A DNA stretch of 32,352 nucleotides from an uncultured Prevotellaceae bacterium (GTDB taxonomy: Bacteria > Bacteroidota > Bacteroidia > Bacteroidales > Bacteroidaceae). The notes under the pieces are model-generated. The model ran no database searches. It had not been told where the DNA came from and saw nothing but the letters and a program-made list of their open reading frames with translations. Shown here in pieces: positions 6,919 through 15,904 of this stretch. The stretch's first letter is position 1; each line of letters starts with the position of its first letter. The stretch lies in the NCBI GenBank assembly GCA_902768105.1, contig CACXJZ010000029.1, positions 1 to 32,352 of the forward strand. Direction: 5' to 3'. Position numbers and translations under genes: made by a program.

Positions 6919-7935
6919 ATGGCAATCATGACGTTTGACGCAATCATGCGCGATCTGAAGGACCGCAAGTTCGCCCCGGTGTATTATCTGATGGGCGAGG
7001 AGAGCTATTACATTGACCAAATTAGCGACTGGATTGCCGAAAATGCCCTCCAGCCCGAGGAGCGCGACTTCAACCAGACCGTACTCTTCGGTGCTGACGT
7101 GACGGCGGCTCAGGTCGTCGATGCCGCCAAGCGCTATCCCATGATGGCCGAACGGCAGGTCGTCATCGTCAAGGAAGCGCAGAACATCCGCAATACTGAC
7201 GCATTCGACGTCTACATGCAGCGTCCCATGCCTTCGACGGTGCTCGTCTTGTGCCACAAAAATGGCACCATCGACCGCCGCAAGAAGTTGGCCGGATACG
7301 TGGAGAAGGCCGGCGTGCTCTTTGAAAGCAAGAAACTGCGCGATCGGGACCTCCCCGCATTTATAGAAACGTATCTGCGCGCGCGTGGAGTGGCCATCGA
7401 TCCCAAGTCGAACCAGATTATTGCTGACAGCATCGGCGCGGACCTCAGCCGTCTGGCCAGCGAACTCGACAAAGTGGTGCTTTCGCTGCCGGAAGGCGAT
7501 AGGAGAGTGACGCCACAGGTCGTCGAGGACCAGATTGGCGTGAGCAAGGACTTCAACGGTTTCGAGCTGCGCGACGCCATCGTCAACAAGAATGTATATA
7601 AAGCCAACCAGATTATCGACTACTTCGACAAAAACCCGAAGGCCGGAAGCATCTACGCCTTCCTACCACTCCTTTTCAATTATTTCCAGAATCTGATGGT
7701 CGCCTTTTACTGTCCGAAGCGAAACGAACCCAACGAGGTGGCCAAGTTCCTGGAGCTGAAAAGTTCATGGGTGGCACAGCAATATATGACCGGCATGCGA
7801 AATTATACCGCCACGAAGACCATGAACATCATCTCAAAATTCCGAGAGATGGATGCGAAAAGTAAGGGACTCGACAACCCAAATACACCCCCGGGGGAGC
7901 TGATGAAAGAGCTCGTTTTCTTCATCCTTCACTAA
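6919..7935 (+). CDS. holA: DNA polymerase III delta subunit
   Basis: 338 residues. Delta opens the sliding clamp as part of the clamp-loader complex during replication. The start MTFDAIMRDLKDRKFAPVYY and the following LMGEESYYID, FNQTVLFGAD, RYPMMAERQVVIVKEAQN and the C-terminal EVAKFLELKSSWVAQQY stretch are typical of Bacteroidales HolA, and the length fits. As expected for delta, it has no functional ATPase motif. The -7 box lies immediately before the first ATG, so the mRNA may be almost leaderless, or translation may begin at the second ATG (6928, MTFDAIM). It is monocistronic by context: the neighbour upstream is divergent and a long AT-rich gap follows. Confidence 0.93.
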   Translation: MAIMTFDAIMRDLKDRKFAPVYYLMGEESYYIDQISDWIAENALQPEERDFNQTVLFGADVTAAQVVDAAKRYPMMAERQVVIVKEAQNIRNTDAFDVYMQRPMPSTVLVLCHKNGTIDRRKKLAGYVEKAGVLFESKKLRDRDLPAFIETYLRARGVAIDPKSNQIIADSIGADLSRLASELDKVVLSLPEGDRRVTPQVVEDQIGVSKDFNGFELRDAIVNKNVYKANQIIDYFDKNPKAGSIYAFLPLLFNYFQNLMVAFYCPKRNEPNEVAKFLELKSSWVAQQYMTGMRNYTATKTMNIISKFREMDAKSKGLDNPNTPPGELMKELVFFILH

Positions 7936-8690
7936 GAATCACCCCATCTTTCACTAAGCATTATCCTCATCCTTTGCATAAAAATACCCTGTCTTTCGCA
8001 AGGCTTTTCCCCCGTTTTCGATGCTGTTTTTTTCTATTTCGTCCATTTTTCTGTACAAAAAAAATTGACGTTCCGCCCTTTATGCATCGGCATTTTTGCC
8101 TCAAAAAAGGGCCTCTAAAATCGCGTATTTTCAAATTTTCAGACGCTCGTTCAGAATTCTTCAAGGAATCGCATTTTTCGCTATTTTCGAGGCCAAATAT
8201 TTATGATTCACAAATCTTTACATTTAAGTTTCTTGATATTTACTATTTGATAATTCATAAAATTGTATAAAATTTATAATTTACAACCATAAATATATGT
8301 ATAGCGTAATAAATTAATAAAGTACAAAATCATAAATATAAATATAAAAATACGACATCAAATTCATAAAGTAATAAATATACATCCATATAGTCAAATA
8401 TATAAATCGCGATAAATCAATGAATTATACGTTTATGCTCAACAAAACAGCACTCAAATGCCCGCATTTTCCACGCATCAACCTGTATAATGTCCTGATT
8501 TACTATTATATGGTATAATTACTTGATTTATATTCAGAACATTATGAAAAAAGCCTTAATTAATGGTTTGTCCGCATTTTATTGTGGTAAATTTATATTT
8601 ATGATTTTGAAGTGGTGATTTACATTTTCTTGGTTTATAATTCTAATGTTTAAAAACATAAACATAAAGTTTAAAAATCAAAATTTTCTT
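7936..8690. other. Long non-coding, strongly AT-rich region
   Basis: No convincing gene. Two opposing reading frames (7974-8270 plus, 7967-8164 minus) overlap each other, have low-complexity Phe/Lys/Arg-rich translations and no recognisable start signals. From about 8200 the sequence is almost only A and T, with many ATAAAT/CATAAA words and one ATCGCGAT palindrome near 8410. I saw no DnaA-box cluster (TTATCCACA). It may be a regulatory, structural or protein-binding (XRE-bound or nucleoid) region, or decayed transferred DNA. Confidence 0.6.
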
Positions 8691-8698
8691 TACATTTG

Positions 8699-8729
8699 TT
8701 TGTTAGTTCAAAAAATTGTTTTACCTTTG
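8699..8729 (+). promoter_or_regulatory. Consensus Bacteroidetes promoter of the XRE regulator
   Basis: TTTG (8699-8702), 19-nt spacer, TACCTTTG (8722-8729): a full -33/-7 match. The predicted start near 8735 gives a ~45-nt leader. A small hairpin (CTTTTTT-AGCC-AAAAAAG, 8750-8767) lies just before a possible AAGGAA ribosome site. Confidence 0.75.
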
Positions 8730-8780
8730 TAAAGTCTAACAAAAAATGGCTTTTTTAGCCAAAAAAGGAACTTAAAGCGT

Positions 8781-9203
8781 ATGAAAGATAGAATAAAACA
8801 AGTCATGGAGAGCCTCCATCTGACCCAACAGGAATTTGCTGAGCGCACCCAAATCGGAGCGGCAACTTTGAGTAATATTTTCAATGACCGTACCCGTCCT
8901 ACCCTGAACGTGGTCGAGCTCATCAAAAAGAATATTCCCAACATCAGTACCGACTGGTTGCTCCTCGGTACGGGATCCATGTATGTCGAGAACGAAACTG
9001 CTCCGACTTCACCTGTCCCACCCTCGCAGGATGCTCAGAATCCAAGTTTGCCTTTCGCAGATTTCGTTCCCTCCCATGCTCGCCCTGAGTCGGTGGAGCC
9101 CCAACCCAAGGTTATTGAGAAGCCCCAGCGTCGTGTCACAGAGATTCGTGTCTATTACGATGACCAGACCTGGGAGAGTTTCCTTCCTTCGAAATCGAAG
9201 TAA
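8781..9203 (+). CDS. XRE-family helix-turn-helix transcriptional regulator
   Basis: 140 residues. Residues ~1-65 form a Cro/C1-type HTH: MKDRIKQVMESLHLTQQEFA, then the recognition-helix region IGAATLSNIFNDRTRPTL, and a following segment ending STDWLLLGTGSMY. A Pro-rich linker (about 72-112) leads to a short conserved tail, RRVTEIRVYYDDQTWESF, seen in many Bacteroides/Prevotella regulators of this kind. The target is unknown. It has its own strong promoter and terminator, so it is a single-gene unit. The large AT-rich region in front could hold operator sites for autoregulation, but no clear palindromic operator stands out. It is not linked to phage genes here. Confidence 0.9.
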   Translation: MKDRIKQVMESLHLTQQEFAERTQIGAATLSNIFNDRTRPTLNVVELIKKNIPNISTDWLLLGTGSMYVENETAPTSPVPPSQDAQNPSLPFADFVPSHARPESVEPQPKVIEKPQRRVTEIRVYYDDQTWESFLPSKSK

Positions 9204-9228
9204 CAGCGGTATTTATATTGCAATTGCG

Positions 9229-9283
9229 GCATCGTGAGGAGATATACAATATGTATAGGCACCTCACGATGCTTCTTTTTGTT
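9229..9283 (+). terminator. Rho-independent terminator after the XRE gene
   Basis: GCATCGTGAGG (9229-9239) pairs perfectly with CCTCACGATGC (9262-9272), followed by TTCTTTTTGTT. The loop can form an inner TATAC/GTATA stem. Confidence 0.85.
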
Positions 9284-9310
9284 GGTGGTATTGTGAAAAC
9301 TTCTTAATTA

Positions 9311-9342
9311 TTTGGTCGTATGTTACTTTTTTAGTAAATTTG
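9311..9342 (+). promoter_or_regulatory. Promoter of the sensor kinase-hydrolase operon
   Basis: TTTG (9311-9314), 20-nt spacer, TAAATTTG (9335-9342), 43 nt before the kinase ATG. Confidence 0.65.
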
Positions 9343-9385
9343 TGGCTGAAATTGTAAAACACCACTTTTTATACTCATTAGATAT

Positions 9386-11149
9386 ATGATTAGGAGAATT
9401 GTCATATTGATACTGGCTGTCGGCTTGACATTGACGATGTCGGCGCAAGTAGAGCAAGACTATAAGGAAACCTGGGAGTATCTGGCATTACGCGACTCCG
9501 TGCACCATGCCTTTAACGACGGCGACTCCACACGCTTTTTTACAGCTGTGGATAAGCTGGAGAAGTTTCTTCAGGATAAAGGCGACCTGCATGCATATTA
9601 CACGCAGCGCTGTAATGAGATTGTGTTCCAGCTGAACCGTCAGCGCATCTTTGAGGCCTATATGCTGGCTACGCAGCTATCGAAAGAGCTGACAGAGAAG
9701 AAACTGGACAAGGAGATGTATATGGCTGTCAATATGATGGGACACATCTATCGCTACTGTGGAGACAAAGAGAGCGCTAAACGCTGCTTCTGGGAAGTGA
9801 TACGACGTATGGAGCAAGAGGGCTACAAGGAGAGCGAGGCACCTATCTATATGAATCTGGTGAACATCATTATGGACGAGAATCCCGAGGAGGCCCTCCG
9901 CCTGATTGATCAGGCGGCTGCCATAGCCCGTGAGTCATCGCCCGAGCGCCTAATCGACATTGAGGCGCGTCGCACGCTGGCCTACTATATGCTGGGTGAC
10001 ATTCCGCGATTCCTTGAGGGTTACAGGGCATATAAAGATGGCGAATCCAAGGGGCAGTCATCCGTACACGGGCGCAAACTTGAAGTGTATTATTTGGTTC
10101 ATCAGGGGCGAATCGATGAGGCTGTGGCATTGGCAGGTGAAAGCTCTGACGACCCCTACGAGACACAGGCTGACATATACTCGAAAGTGGGTCGCTGGCA
10201 GGAGGCTTTTGATGCGTTGAAAAAGGGCGCTGCCGAGACGGACTCCATCTATGGTGTGTTGTTGAGCAGCTCGATGAAGGGCATTCAGGACGAGTTGCGC
10301 GTCTATGAGGTAGAGCGAAAGCAAGCCAGAATGTGGCTCTATGGTACGTTGGCTGTTGCCACGCTGCTATTGATGCTTGTTGTGGCTTTGGTTTATATTT
10401 CGATTATGCGTCGCCGCCATCTGCGCGAGATGAGTGAGGCGTACCTTCGCATTGTGGAGTCGGAGAAGATGAAAGCTGAGTTTGTACAGAACGTCAGCCA
10501 CGAGGTTCGTACACCGCTTAGCATCATTAGTGGTTTTGCACAGGTGCTGGCCGACCCGGAAAACGACCTCAGTCCCGAGGAACGACGACACATTGCCGAC
10601 ACTATGATGCACAATACCGACCGCATTACTATCATGATAAATGAGGTGCTGGAGATTTCGCGTGGCGATAGTGTTGACCCCAATTTGGAGATGACTCAGT
10701 TGAATTGTAACCAAGTGTTTCAGAATATGGTGAATGAGTTCCATAAGAACGAGAAATGTACAGACGAACAGCTACGCTTTGACACGTCGCTAAAGGACGA
10801 TTTCACCATTCTGTCGAACGAAGTGCTGTTGCAGCGCATCATCTACCCGCTACTTGACAATGCCCTGAAGCAGATATCATTTGATGGATTGGTTGTGATG
10901 AGGGCTTTCAAGTCTGGTGAGAAACTTATGATTACCGTTGAAGACAACGGTCCGGGTGTCCCTGCAAACGAGGCAGAACACATTTTTGAACGTTTTGTAA
11001 AGCTTGATACGTTTAAAGAAGGGTTAGGCCTTGGTTTAACGTTCAGCCGAACAATGGCGCGTCGAATGGGTGGCGACGTTCGTCTCGACACGTCATATGA
11101 GAATCAGGGAGCACGATTTGAGGTAACAATTCCTTTTGAAAGAAATTAG
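9386..11149 (+). CDS. Membrane sensor histidine kinase with periplasmic TPR-like domain
   Basis: 587 residues. Signal peptide (ends near SAQ, residue 21), then about 290 residues of alpha-helical, TPR-like periplasmic sequence. One membrane segment follows at ~316-340 (GTLAVATLLLMLVVALVYIS), then a HisKA domain with phospho-acceptor H372 (NVSHEVRTPLSIISGF) and a HATPase domain with N box LLDNALKQ, VEDNGPGV and a glycine-rich lid GLGLGLTFSRTMARRMGG. All motifs needed for autophosphorylation are present. It has no receiver or DNA-binding domain and no response-regulator gene is nearby, so it is an orphan kinase in this window. Only 8 nt separate it from the GH2 gene, suggesting one transcript with two glycosidases and a lipoprotein, and possibly sensing of sugars or envelope state. 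Confidence 0.9.
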   Translation: MIRRIVILILAVGLTLTMSAQVEQDYKETWEYLALRDSVHHAFNDGDSTRFFTAVDKLEKFLQDKGDLHAYYTQRCNEIVFQLNRQRIFEAYMLATQLSKELTEKKLDKEMYMAVNMMGHIYRYCGDKESAKRCFWEVIRRMEQEGYKESEAPIYMNLVNIIMDENPEEALRLIDQAAAIARESSPERLIDIEARRTLAYYMLGDIPRFLEGYRAYKDGESKGQSSVHGRKLEVYYLVHQGRIDEAVALAGESSDDPYETQADIYSKVGRWQEAFDALKKGAAETDSIYGVLLSSSMKGIQDELRVYEVERKQARMWLYGTLAVATLLLMLVVALVYISIMRRRHLREMSEAYLRIVESEKMKAEFVQNVSHEVRTPLSIISGFAQVLADPENDLSPEERRHIADTMMHNTDRITIMINEVLEISRGDSVDPNLEMTQLNCNQVFQNMVNEFHKNEKCTDEQLRFDTSLKDDFTILSNEVLLQRIIYPLLDNALKQISFDGLVVMRAFKSGEKLMITVEDNGPGVPANEAEHIFERFVKLDTFKEGLGLGLTFSRTMARRMGGDVRLDTSYENQGARFEVTIPFERN

Positions 11150-11157
11150 AAGAATAT

Positions 11158-13515
11158 ATGAAAAGAGTCCTATTTTTATCATTTTTATTCACGTTATCCT
11201 GTATCTTCATTCAGGCACGTAATCGTAAGAATTTTGACCAGGGATGGCGCTTTATTCTGGCAGACTCAGCCAAGATGGCAAAGCCAGAGTACAACGACAA
11301 ACACTGGCGGACGGTGAATCTGCCACATGACTGGGCCATTGAAGGCGACTTTTCTGCAGGTGCTCCCAGTGGAGCTGGCGGCGGCGCGCTGCCAGGCGGA
11401 GTGGGGTGGTATCGTAAGCATTTCCGCGTGAAAGAAGTCTGCAAATATTATTTGGAGTTCGATGGCGTATATATGAACTCTACCGTCTATGTGAATGGCG
11501 AGAAGGTTGGCTGTAGACCTTATGGTTACAGTTCGTTCGAGTATGATATTACGCGCTACATGCGCAGCGGTGACAATGTGATTGCTGTGCGTGTAGATAA
11601 TAGTGACCAGCCGAATTCGCGCTGGTATTCCGGCTGTGGCATCTACCGCCATGTATGGCTTACTGAAACGAATAGCGTTCACGTGAAGCATTGGGGCGTC
11701 CACGTGGTGTCGGAAGTCAAGAAAGGACAGGGGCGCCTGAAAGTCGATGTGGCAGTCGATGGTAACGGCAAGGTGCGCAATACAGTCTTCGACCAGAGCG
11801 GTCGCGAGGTAGGCATGAAGGTCAAGAATCCCCACCTGTGGTCCCCAGATGACCCATATACTTATAAGGTACGCACGCAGGTGCTCGTAGGAGGCCAGGT
11901 GGTTGACGAGGTGTGGACGACAACTGCTTTTCGCGATTTTCGCTTTGACGCCAAGACAGGCTTCTGGCTCAACGGGGTCAACATGAAGCTGAATGGTGTC
12001 TGCGAGCATCACGACTTTGGCTGTTTGGGTGCTGCCCTCAGCGAGGATGCCTTGCATCGCAAGCTTCTAAAATTGAAAGCGATGGGCTGTAACGCCATTC
12101 GCTCTAGTCATAACCCACCTGCTCCAGAGCTACTCAATATGTGTGACACCATGGGCTTCATCGTCATGGACGAGAGTTTCGACATGTGGCGTCGCCGTAA
12201 GACGCAGAACGACTATGCCCGCTTCTTTGACGAGTGGCATGAGCGTGACCTCACCGACATGGTGTTGCGCGACCGTAACCATCCCTGTATCCTCATGTGG
12301 AGCATCGGTAACGAGGTGTTGGAGCAGTGGTCGAGTGCCGATGCCGACACGCTGACTCTGGAGCAGGCGAACCTTATACTCAATGCTGGACACGACGCCT
12401 CGACGCTGGCACGTGACGGTGAGATGTCTGTTAATACCATGCTTTGTGACCATTTGGCTGACATCGTACGCCGTTATGATACGTCGCGTCCCATCACGGC
12501 AGGCTGTAACGAGCCCTCGCCTGGCAACCACCTATTCAGAGGAAAGGGACTCGATATTATCGGGTTTAATTACCACCACGAATGGATTAAGGACGTGCCA
12601 AAGAACTTCCCCAACCGTCCGTTTATCATGACGGAGAGCGTTTCTGCCCTGCAGACCACGGGGTTCTATATGATGCCTTCCGACTCTGTGCGTAAGGCAC
12701 CCAAGGAGTGGTGGTTGCCCTATACTGACCCATCCTTCATGTGCTCGGCCTACGACAATATGCATGCTTCGTGGAGCACGACGCATGAGACAAACTGGGA
12801 TGTGGTGAAGCATACGCCTTATTGTGGCGGACAGTTCATCTGGACGGGTTTCGACTACATTGGAGAGCCCACGCCCTACGGTTTCCCTGCACGTTCCAGC
12901 TATTTCGGTATCATCGACCTTTCGGGTCAGCCGAAGGATGTGTATTACATGTACCAGAGTGAGTGGACGGATAAGCCAGTTCTGCATCTCTTCCCTCACT
13001 GGAACTGGTTTGAAGGTCAGGAGGTTGACATGTGGTGCTATTACAACAATGCCGACGAGGTAGAGTTGTTTGTTAACGGAAGGAGTGAAGGAGTCCGTAA
13101 GAAGTCAAACAGCCATCAGTATCATGTTATGTGGCGTGTGAAGTTCGAGCCTGGCGAAGTGAAGGTAGTGGCTCGTAAGGATGGCCAGACGGTAGGCATG
13201 AAGACCATCCATACGGCAGGTCAGCCAGACCACTTGCGGCTGACGTATGATTATCGTGGCAAGTGTATGACGTTCGTCAAGGTCGAGGTGGTCGATCGTG
13301 ACGGTAACCTCTGTCCGTGGGCAGAGAATCAAGTTTCCTTCGACGCTTCAGGTGCTCGCATTGTTGGTGTTGATAACGGTAGCCAGTTCAGTATGGAGCG
13401 TTTCAAGGACAATAAGCGTAAGGCTTTCTTTGGCCGCTGTTTGGTGGTGCTCGACGGACACGGCACGCTCACAGCCAAGGCAATAGGACTTAAACAAGCT
13501 ACCATACAATTATGA
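11158..13515 (+). CDS. Glycoside hydrolase family 2 enzyme (beta-galactosidase-like)
   Basis: 785 residues with an N-terminal signal sequence, so probably periplasmic. The three-domain GH2 N-terminus is visible: sugar-binding region (NLPHDWAIEGDF, GWYRKHF), immunoglobulin-like middle (HLWSPDDPYTYKVRT), then the TIM barrel (GVCEHHDFG, RSSHNPPAPELL). The acid/base is E386 (MWSIGNEV) and the likely nucleophile is E493 (IMTESVSA). After the barrel, a DUF4982-like domain (DEVELFVNGRSEG) and an Ig-like C-terminus follow, as in Bacteroidetes beta-galactosidases and related exo-enzymes. The substrate cannot be fixed from sequence. Its stop overlaps the GH31 start by 4 nt (ATGA), so the two enzymes are coupled and probably act on the same oligosaccharide. 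Confidence 0.93.
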   Translation: MKRVLFLSFLFTLSCIFIQARNRKNFDQGWRFILADSAKMAKPEYNDKHWRTVNLPHDWAIEGDFSAGAPSGAGGGALPGGVGWYRKHFRVKEVCKYYLEFDGVYMNSTVYVNGEKVGCRPYGYSSFEYDITRYMRSGDNVIAVRVDNSDQPNSRWYSGCGIYRHVWLTETNSVHVKHWGVHVVSEVKKGQGRLKVDVAVDGNGKVRNTVFDQSGREVGMKVKNPHLWSPDDPYTYKVRTQVLVGGQVVDEVWTTTAFRDFRFDAKTGFWLNGVNMKLNGVCEHHDFGCLGAALSEDALHRKLLKLKAMGCNAIRSSHNPPAPELLNMCDTMGFIVMDESFDMWRRRKTQNDYARFFDEWHERDLTDMVLRDRNHPCILMWSIGNEVLEQWSSADADTLTLEQANLILNAGHDASTLARDGEMSVNTMLCDHLADIVRRYDTSRPITAGCNEPSPGNHLFRGKGLDIIGFNYHHEWIKDVPKNFPNRPFIMTESVSALQTTGFYMMPSDSVRKAPKEWWLPYTDPSFMCSAYDNMHASWSTTHETNWDVVKHTPYCGGQFIWTGFDYIGEPTPYGFPARSSYFGIIDLSGQPKDVYYMYQSEWTDKPVLHLFPHWNWFEGQEVDMWCYYNNADEVELFVNGRSEGVRKKSNSHQYHVMWRVKFEPGEVKVVARKDGQTVGMKTIHTAGQPDHLRLTYDYRGKCMTFVKVEVVDRDGNLCPWAENQVSFDASGARIVGVDNGSQFSMERFKDNKRKAFFGRCLVVLDGHGTLTAKAIGLKQATIQL

Positions 13516-15893
13516 AGAAAAACTTTTTGTTATTTTGTTTTGCATGTTGTTGCATTGGTGCAACTCATGCGCAGATACAAACTAATGCAGGCGTACAGTA
13601 CCTGCAGTGCATGCCTAAGGACGTCTCAACTGACTTCAGTGACCTCAGCAATACCTATTTCTTGGCCGATTCGCTCGTCTCGTTCGATGCGGCAACGGCT
13701 ACAGGACAGCTGAACTGGAAACGCTACCGTTTATCGCCCCGTCAGGCCTTCAATCTCAACGGCTACTGGCCTGTGCGCATGCAGATGCTCGACTTCCCTG
13801 ATGCTGCCTACGACAACGACCCTAACCTCCAGCTGAAGATAGACTTCATTAGTGACCGTTGTGTCCGCATCCGCCTGGCAACGACACCCGTTCAGGGACA
13901 AGTGTCTAGAAGCAAAGAGCAAGACGACCCCATGTTTTGTGATGCCTTCAAAGAGAGACTAAAAACTTCCTTCTCCCCATGGATGAGTGTGCCTAACGGT
14001 TCTGCCGTTGCGTTCCGTTCCCCTAATGCCACCCTCGAGCTCCAGCGCTACCCCTTCCGTCTTGTGTTAAAGGATAACAATGGCCGCATACTCACCCAGA
14101 CGCGTCACCTTATTGACAACGACTCCACGCAGGTCAAATTGCTGCCCTTTAACTTTATCAAGCGTGGTAGCGACAACTCGCGCTCCGTTAATCCTGTCTT
14201 CACGCTGGCTCCTGGCGAGCGCATCTACGGCTGTGGAGAGTCATTCACCTCGCTCAACAAGGTAGGCCAGAAAGTGATGATTAGCGTCACCGACCCTCAG
14301 GGCCCTGAGACCGATGGCATGTACAAGCCCGTGCCCTTCTATTTCTCTAATCGTGGCTACGGTATCTTCATGCATACCTCGGCACCCGTCACAGCCGACT
14401 TCGGACAGTCTTACATCGGTGCCCAGCGTCTCTTCATGGCCGATGAAGAGATTGACCTCTTCGTGTTCTTCGGTTCACCCAAGGAAATCCTCAACGAGTA
14501 TACCAACATTACGGGCAAGAGCCCCATGCTGCCCCTGTGGTCGTTCGGCACGTGGATGAGTCGCATCACCTATTTCTCGCAGGAGGAAGGGCTAGACATC
14601 GCCCGTCAGTTGCGTAAGCACAAGATACCTTCTGACGTCATCCATTTCGATACTGGTTGGTTCGGTGTTGACTGGCAGTGTGACTATGAGTTTGCCCACG
14701 ATCGTTTCCCTGACCCTGTCGGCATGCTCAAGCAACTGAAGGATCAGGGTTTCCACACCTGTCTGTGGCAACTGCCTTATTTCACGCCTAAGAACCGTTT
14801 CTTCCCCGAAATTATTGAGAAGAACATGCATGTGCGTAATGCCGACGGCGGCATGCCCTATGAGGATGCTGTACTCGACTTCACCAATCCTGAGACCGTT
14901 CGTTGGTATCAGGGCAAGATTCTCGGTCTGCTGAAGCAAGGCGTCAGCACCATCAAATGCGACTTCGGCGAGGCAGCACCCTATAACGGCTTCTATCACA
15001 ACGGTCGTGGCGGACTCTACGAGCACAATCTCTATCCCCTGCGCTATAATAAAGCCCTCTTTGAGGTTATCGATAGCTTTGCCAAATCTCCCCACTCCCC
15101 TTGGAAAGTGGGCGGGGGCGAAGTTGGGAGTGGTATCATCTGGGCCCGCTCTGCCTGGGCTGGTTCGCAGCGTTATGCCCTCCATTGGGGCGGCGATGCA
15201 GCCACTAACAACATCGGACTGCTTGGTGACCTGCGTGGCGGACTGAGCTTCGGACTTAGTGGTTTCTCTTTCTGGAGTCACGACATGGGTGGCTTTGTCA
15301 CGGCCTCGCCCGAGGATATCTATCGTCGCTGGCTGCCCTTTGGCTTCCTGTCGAGTCATACCCGTGCCCATGGCGCTCCACCTACAGAGCCGTGGCTCAT
15401 CAGCGAGAGCTTCACCAAGGCTTTCCGCGACTGTGCTGAGATGAAATACAAACTGATGCCCTACGTCTATGCCCAGGCAAAGGACTGCTCTCTTCATGGC
15501 TTACCGATGGTACGTGCACTTTTTGTGGAATTCCCTGAAGACCCAGGAGCATGGCTTATCGAGGACGAGTACCTCTTCGGTTCGCAGATGCTGGTGGCTC
15601 CGCTCATGGAGAATGGTACCAGCCGCACGGTCTACCTGCCATTGGGCTGTAAATGGATAGACTACCAGACTGGCAAAGTATATGATAGTGGCTGGCAGAC
15701 TATCAACGTGGGCCCCATACCCGCTGTCATCTTAGTGCGTGATGGCTCCATTATTCCCCATGCCCCTTTGGCGCAGCGTACTGATCAGATTGACTGGAAC
15801 AAGATAGATTTACGCAGATATAAAGTTAATGCTACAACGTGTACGGGACTGCTCTTTAAACCCGGTGACACTGAACTGACCGTTATTCATTAA
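13512..15893 (+). CDS. Glycoside hydrolase family 31, alpha-xylosidase/alpha-glucosidase-like
   Basis: 793 residues, signal peptide ending near THAQ (21). GH31 barrel with nucleophile D484 (TIKCDFGEAAP) and acid/base D591 (FSFWSHDMGGF). Motifs such as ARSAWAGSQRY, HWGGD, and SSHTRAHG resemble the YicI-type alpha-xylosidase branch more than classical maltases, but substrate specificity is inference. Residues ~525-542 hold a short in-frame repeat insert just before the conserved IIWARSAW segment, at a surface position between catalytic blocks. Coupled by ATGA overlap to the GH2 gene, and 11 nt before the lipoprotein. A pairing of GH31 alpha-xylosidase with GH2 beta-galactosidase would fit xyloglucan-type side-chain trimming, but no SusC/SusD pair is present here to confirm it. 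Confidence 0.92.
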   Translation: MKKNFLLFCFACCCIGATHAQIQTNAGVQYLQCMPKDVSTDFSDLSNTYFLADSLVSFDAATATGQLNWKRYRLSPRQAFNLNGYWPVRMQMLDFPDAAYDNDPNLQLKIDFISDRCVRIRLATTPVQGQVSRSKEQDDPMFCDAFKERLKTSFSPWMSVPNGSAVAFRSPNATLELQRYPFRLVLKDNNGRILTQTRHLIDNDSTQVKLLPFNFIKRGSDNSRSVNPVFTLAPGERIYGCGESFTSLNKVGQKVMISVTDPQGPETDGMYKPVPFYFSNRGYGIFMHTSAPVTADFGQSYIGAQRLFMADEEIDLFVFFGSPKEILNEYTNITGKSPMLPLWSFGTWMSRITYFSQEEGLDIARQLRKHKIPSDVIHFDTGWFGVDWQCDYEFAHDRFPDPVGMLKQLKDQGFHTCLWQLPYFTPKNRFFPEIIEKNMHVRNADGGMPYEDAVLDFTNPETVRWYQGKILGLLKQGVSTIKCDFGEAAPYNGFYHNGRGGLYEHNLYPLRYNKALFEVIDSFAKSPHSPWKVGGGEVGSGIIWARSAWAGSQRYALHWGGDAATNNIGLLGDLRGGLSFGLSGFSFWSHDMGGFVTASPEDIYRRWLPFGFLSSHTRAHGAPPTEPWLISESFTKAFRDCAEMKYKLMPYVYAQAKDCSLHGLPMVRALFVEFPEDPGAWLIEDEYLFGSQMLVAPLMENGTSRTVYLPLGCKWIDYQTGKVYDSGWQTINVGPIPAVILVRDGSIIPHAPLAQRTDQIDWNKIDLRRYKVNATTCTGLLFKPGDTELTVIH
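15090..15135 (+). repeat. In-frame inverted-repeat insertion in the GH31 gene
   Basis: CCACTCCC (15092-15099) and GGGAGTGG (15126-15133) are perfect 8-nt inverted ends around a G-rich centre. The translated insert (SPHSPWKVGGGEVGSG) is a Pro/Gly-rich loop lacking a counterpart in YicI-type enzymes as I recall them. Confidence 0.65.
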
Positions 15894-15904
15894 TTCACAA
15901 GAAG

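Noticed and set aside
7967-8270. Two opposing reading frames (65 and 98 codons) after holA
   Set aside because: They overlap each other, are low in complexity, and lack promoter and ribosome-site context.
8544-8618. 24-codon frame beginning MKKALINGLS in the AT-rich region
   Set aside because: Short, no promoter box in front, no conserved look; expected by chance in such DNA.
8175-8720. Replication origin
   Set aside because: AT-rich, but no cluster of DnaA boxes and no origin-linked genes nearby; kept only as a possibility in the findings.
14592-15497. 301-codon minus-strand reading frame opposite the GH31 gene
   Set aside because: Lies wholly within GH31 with its catalytic motifs; no start signal or promoter and no recognisable protein.
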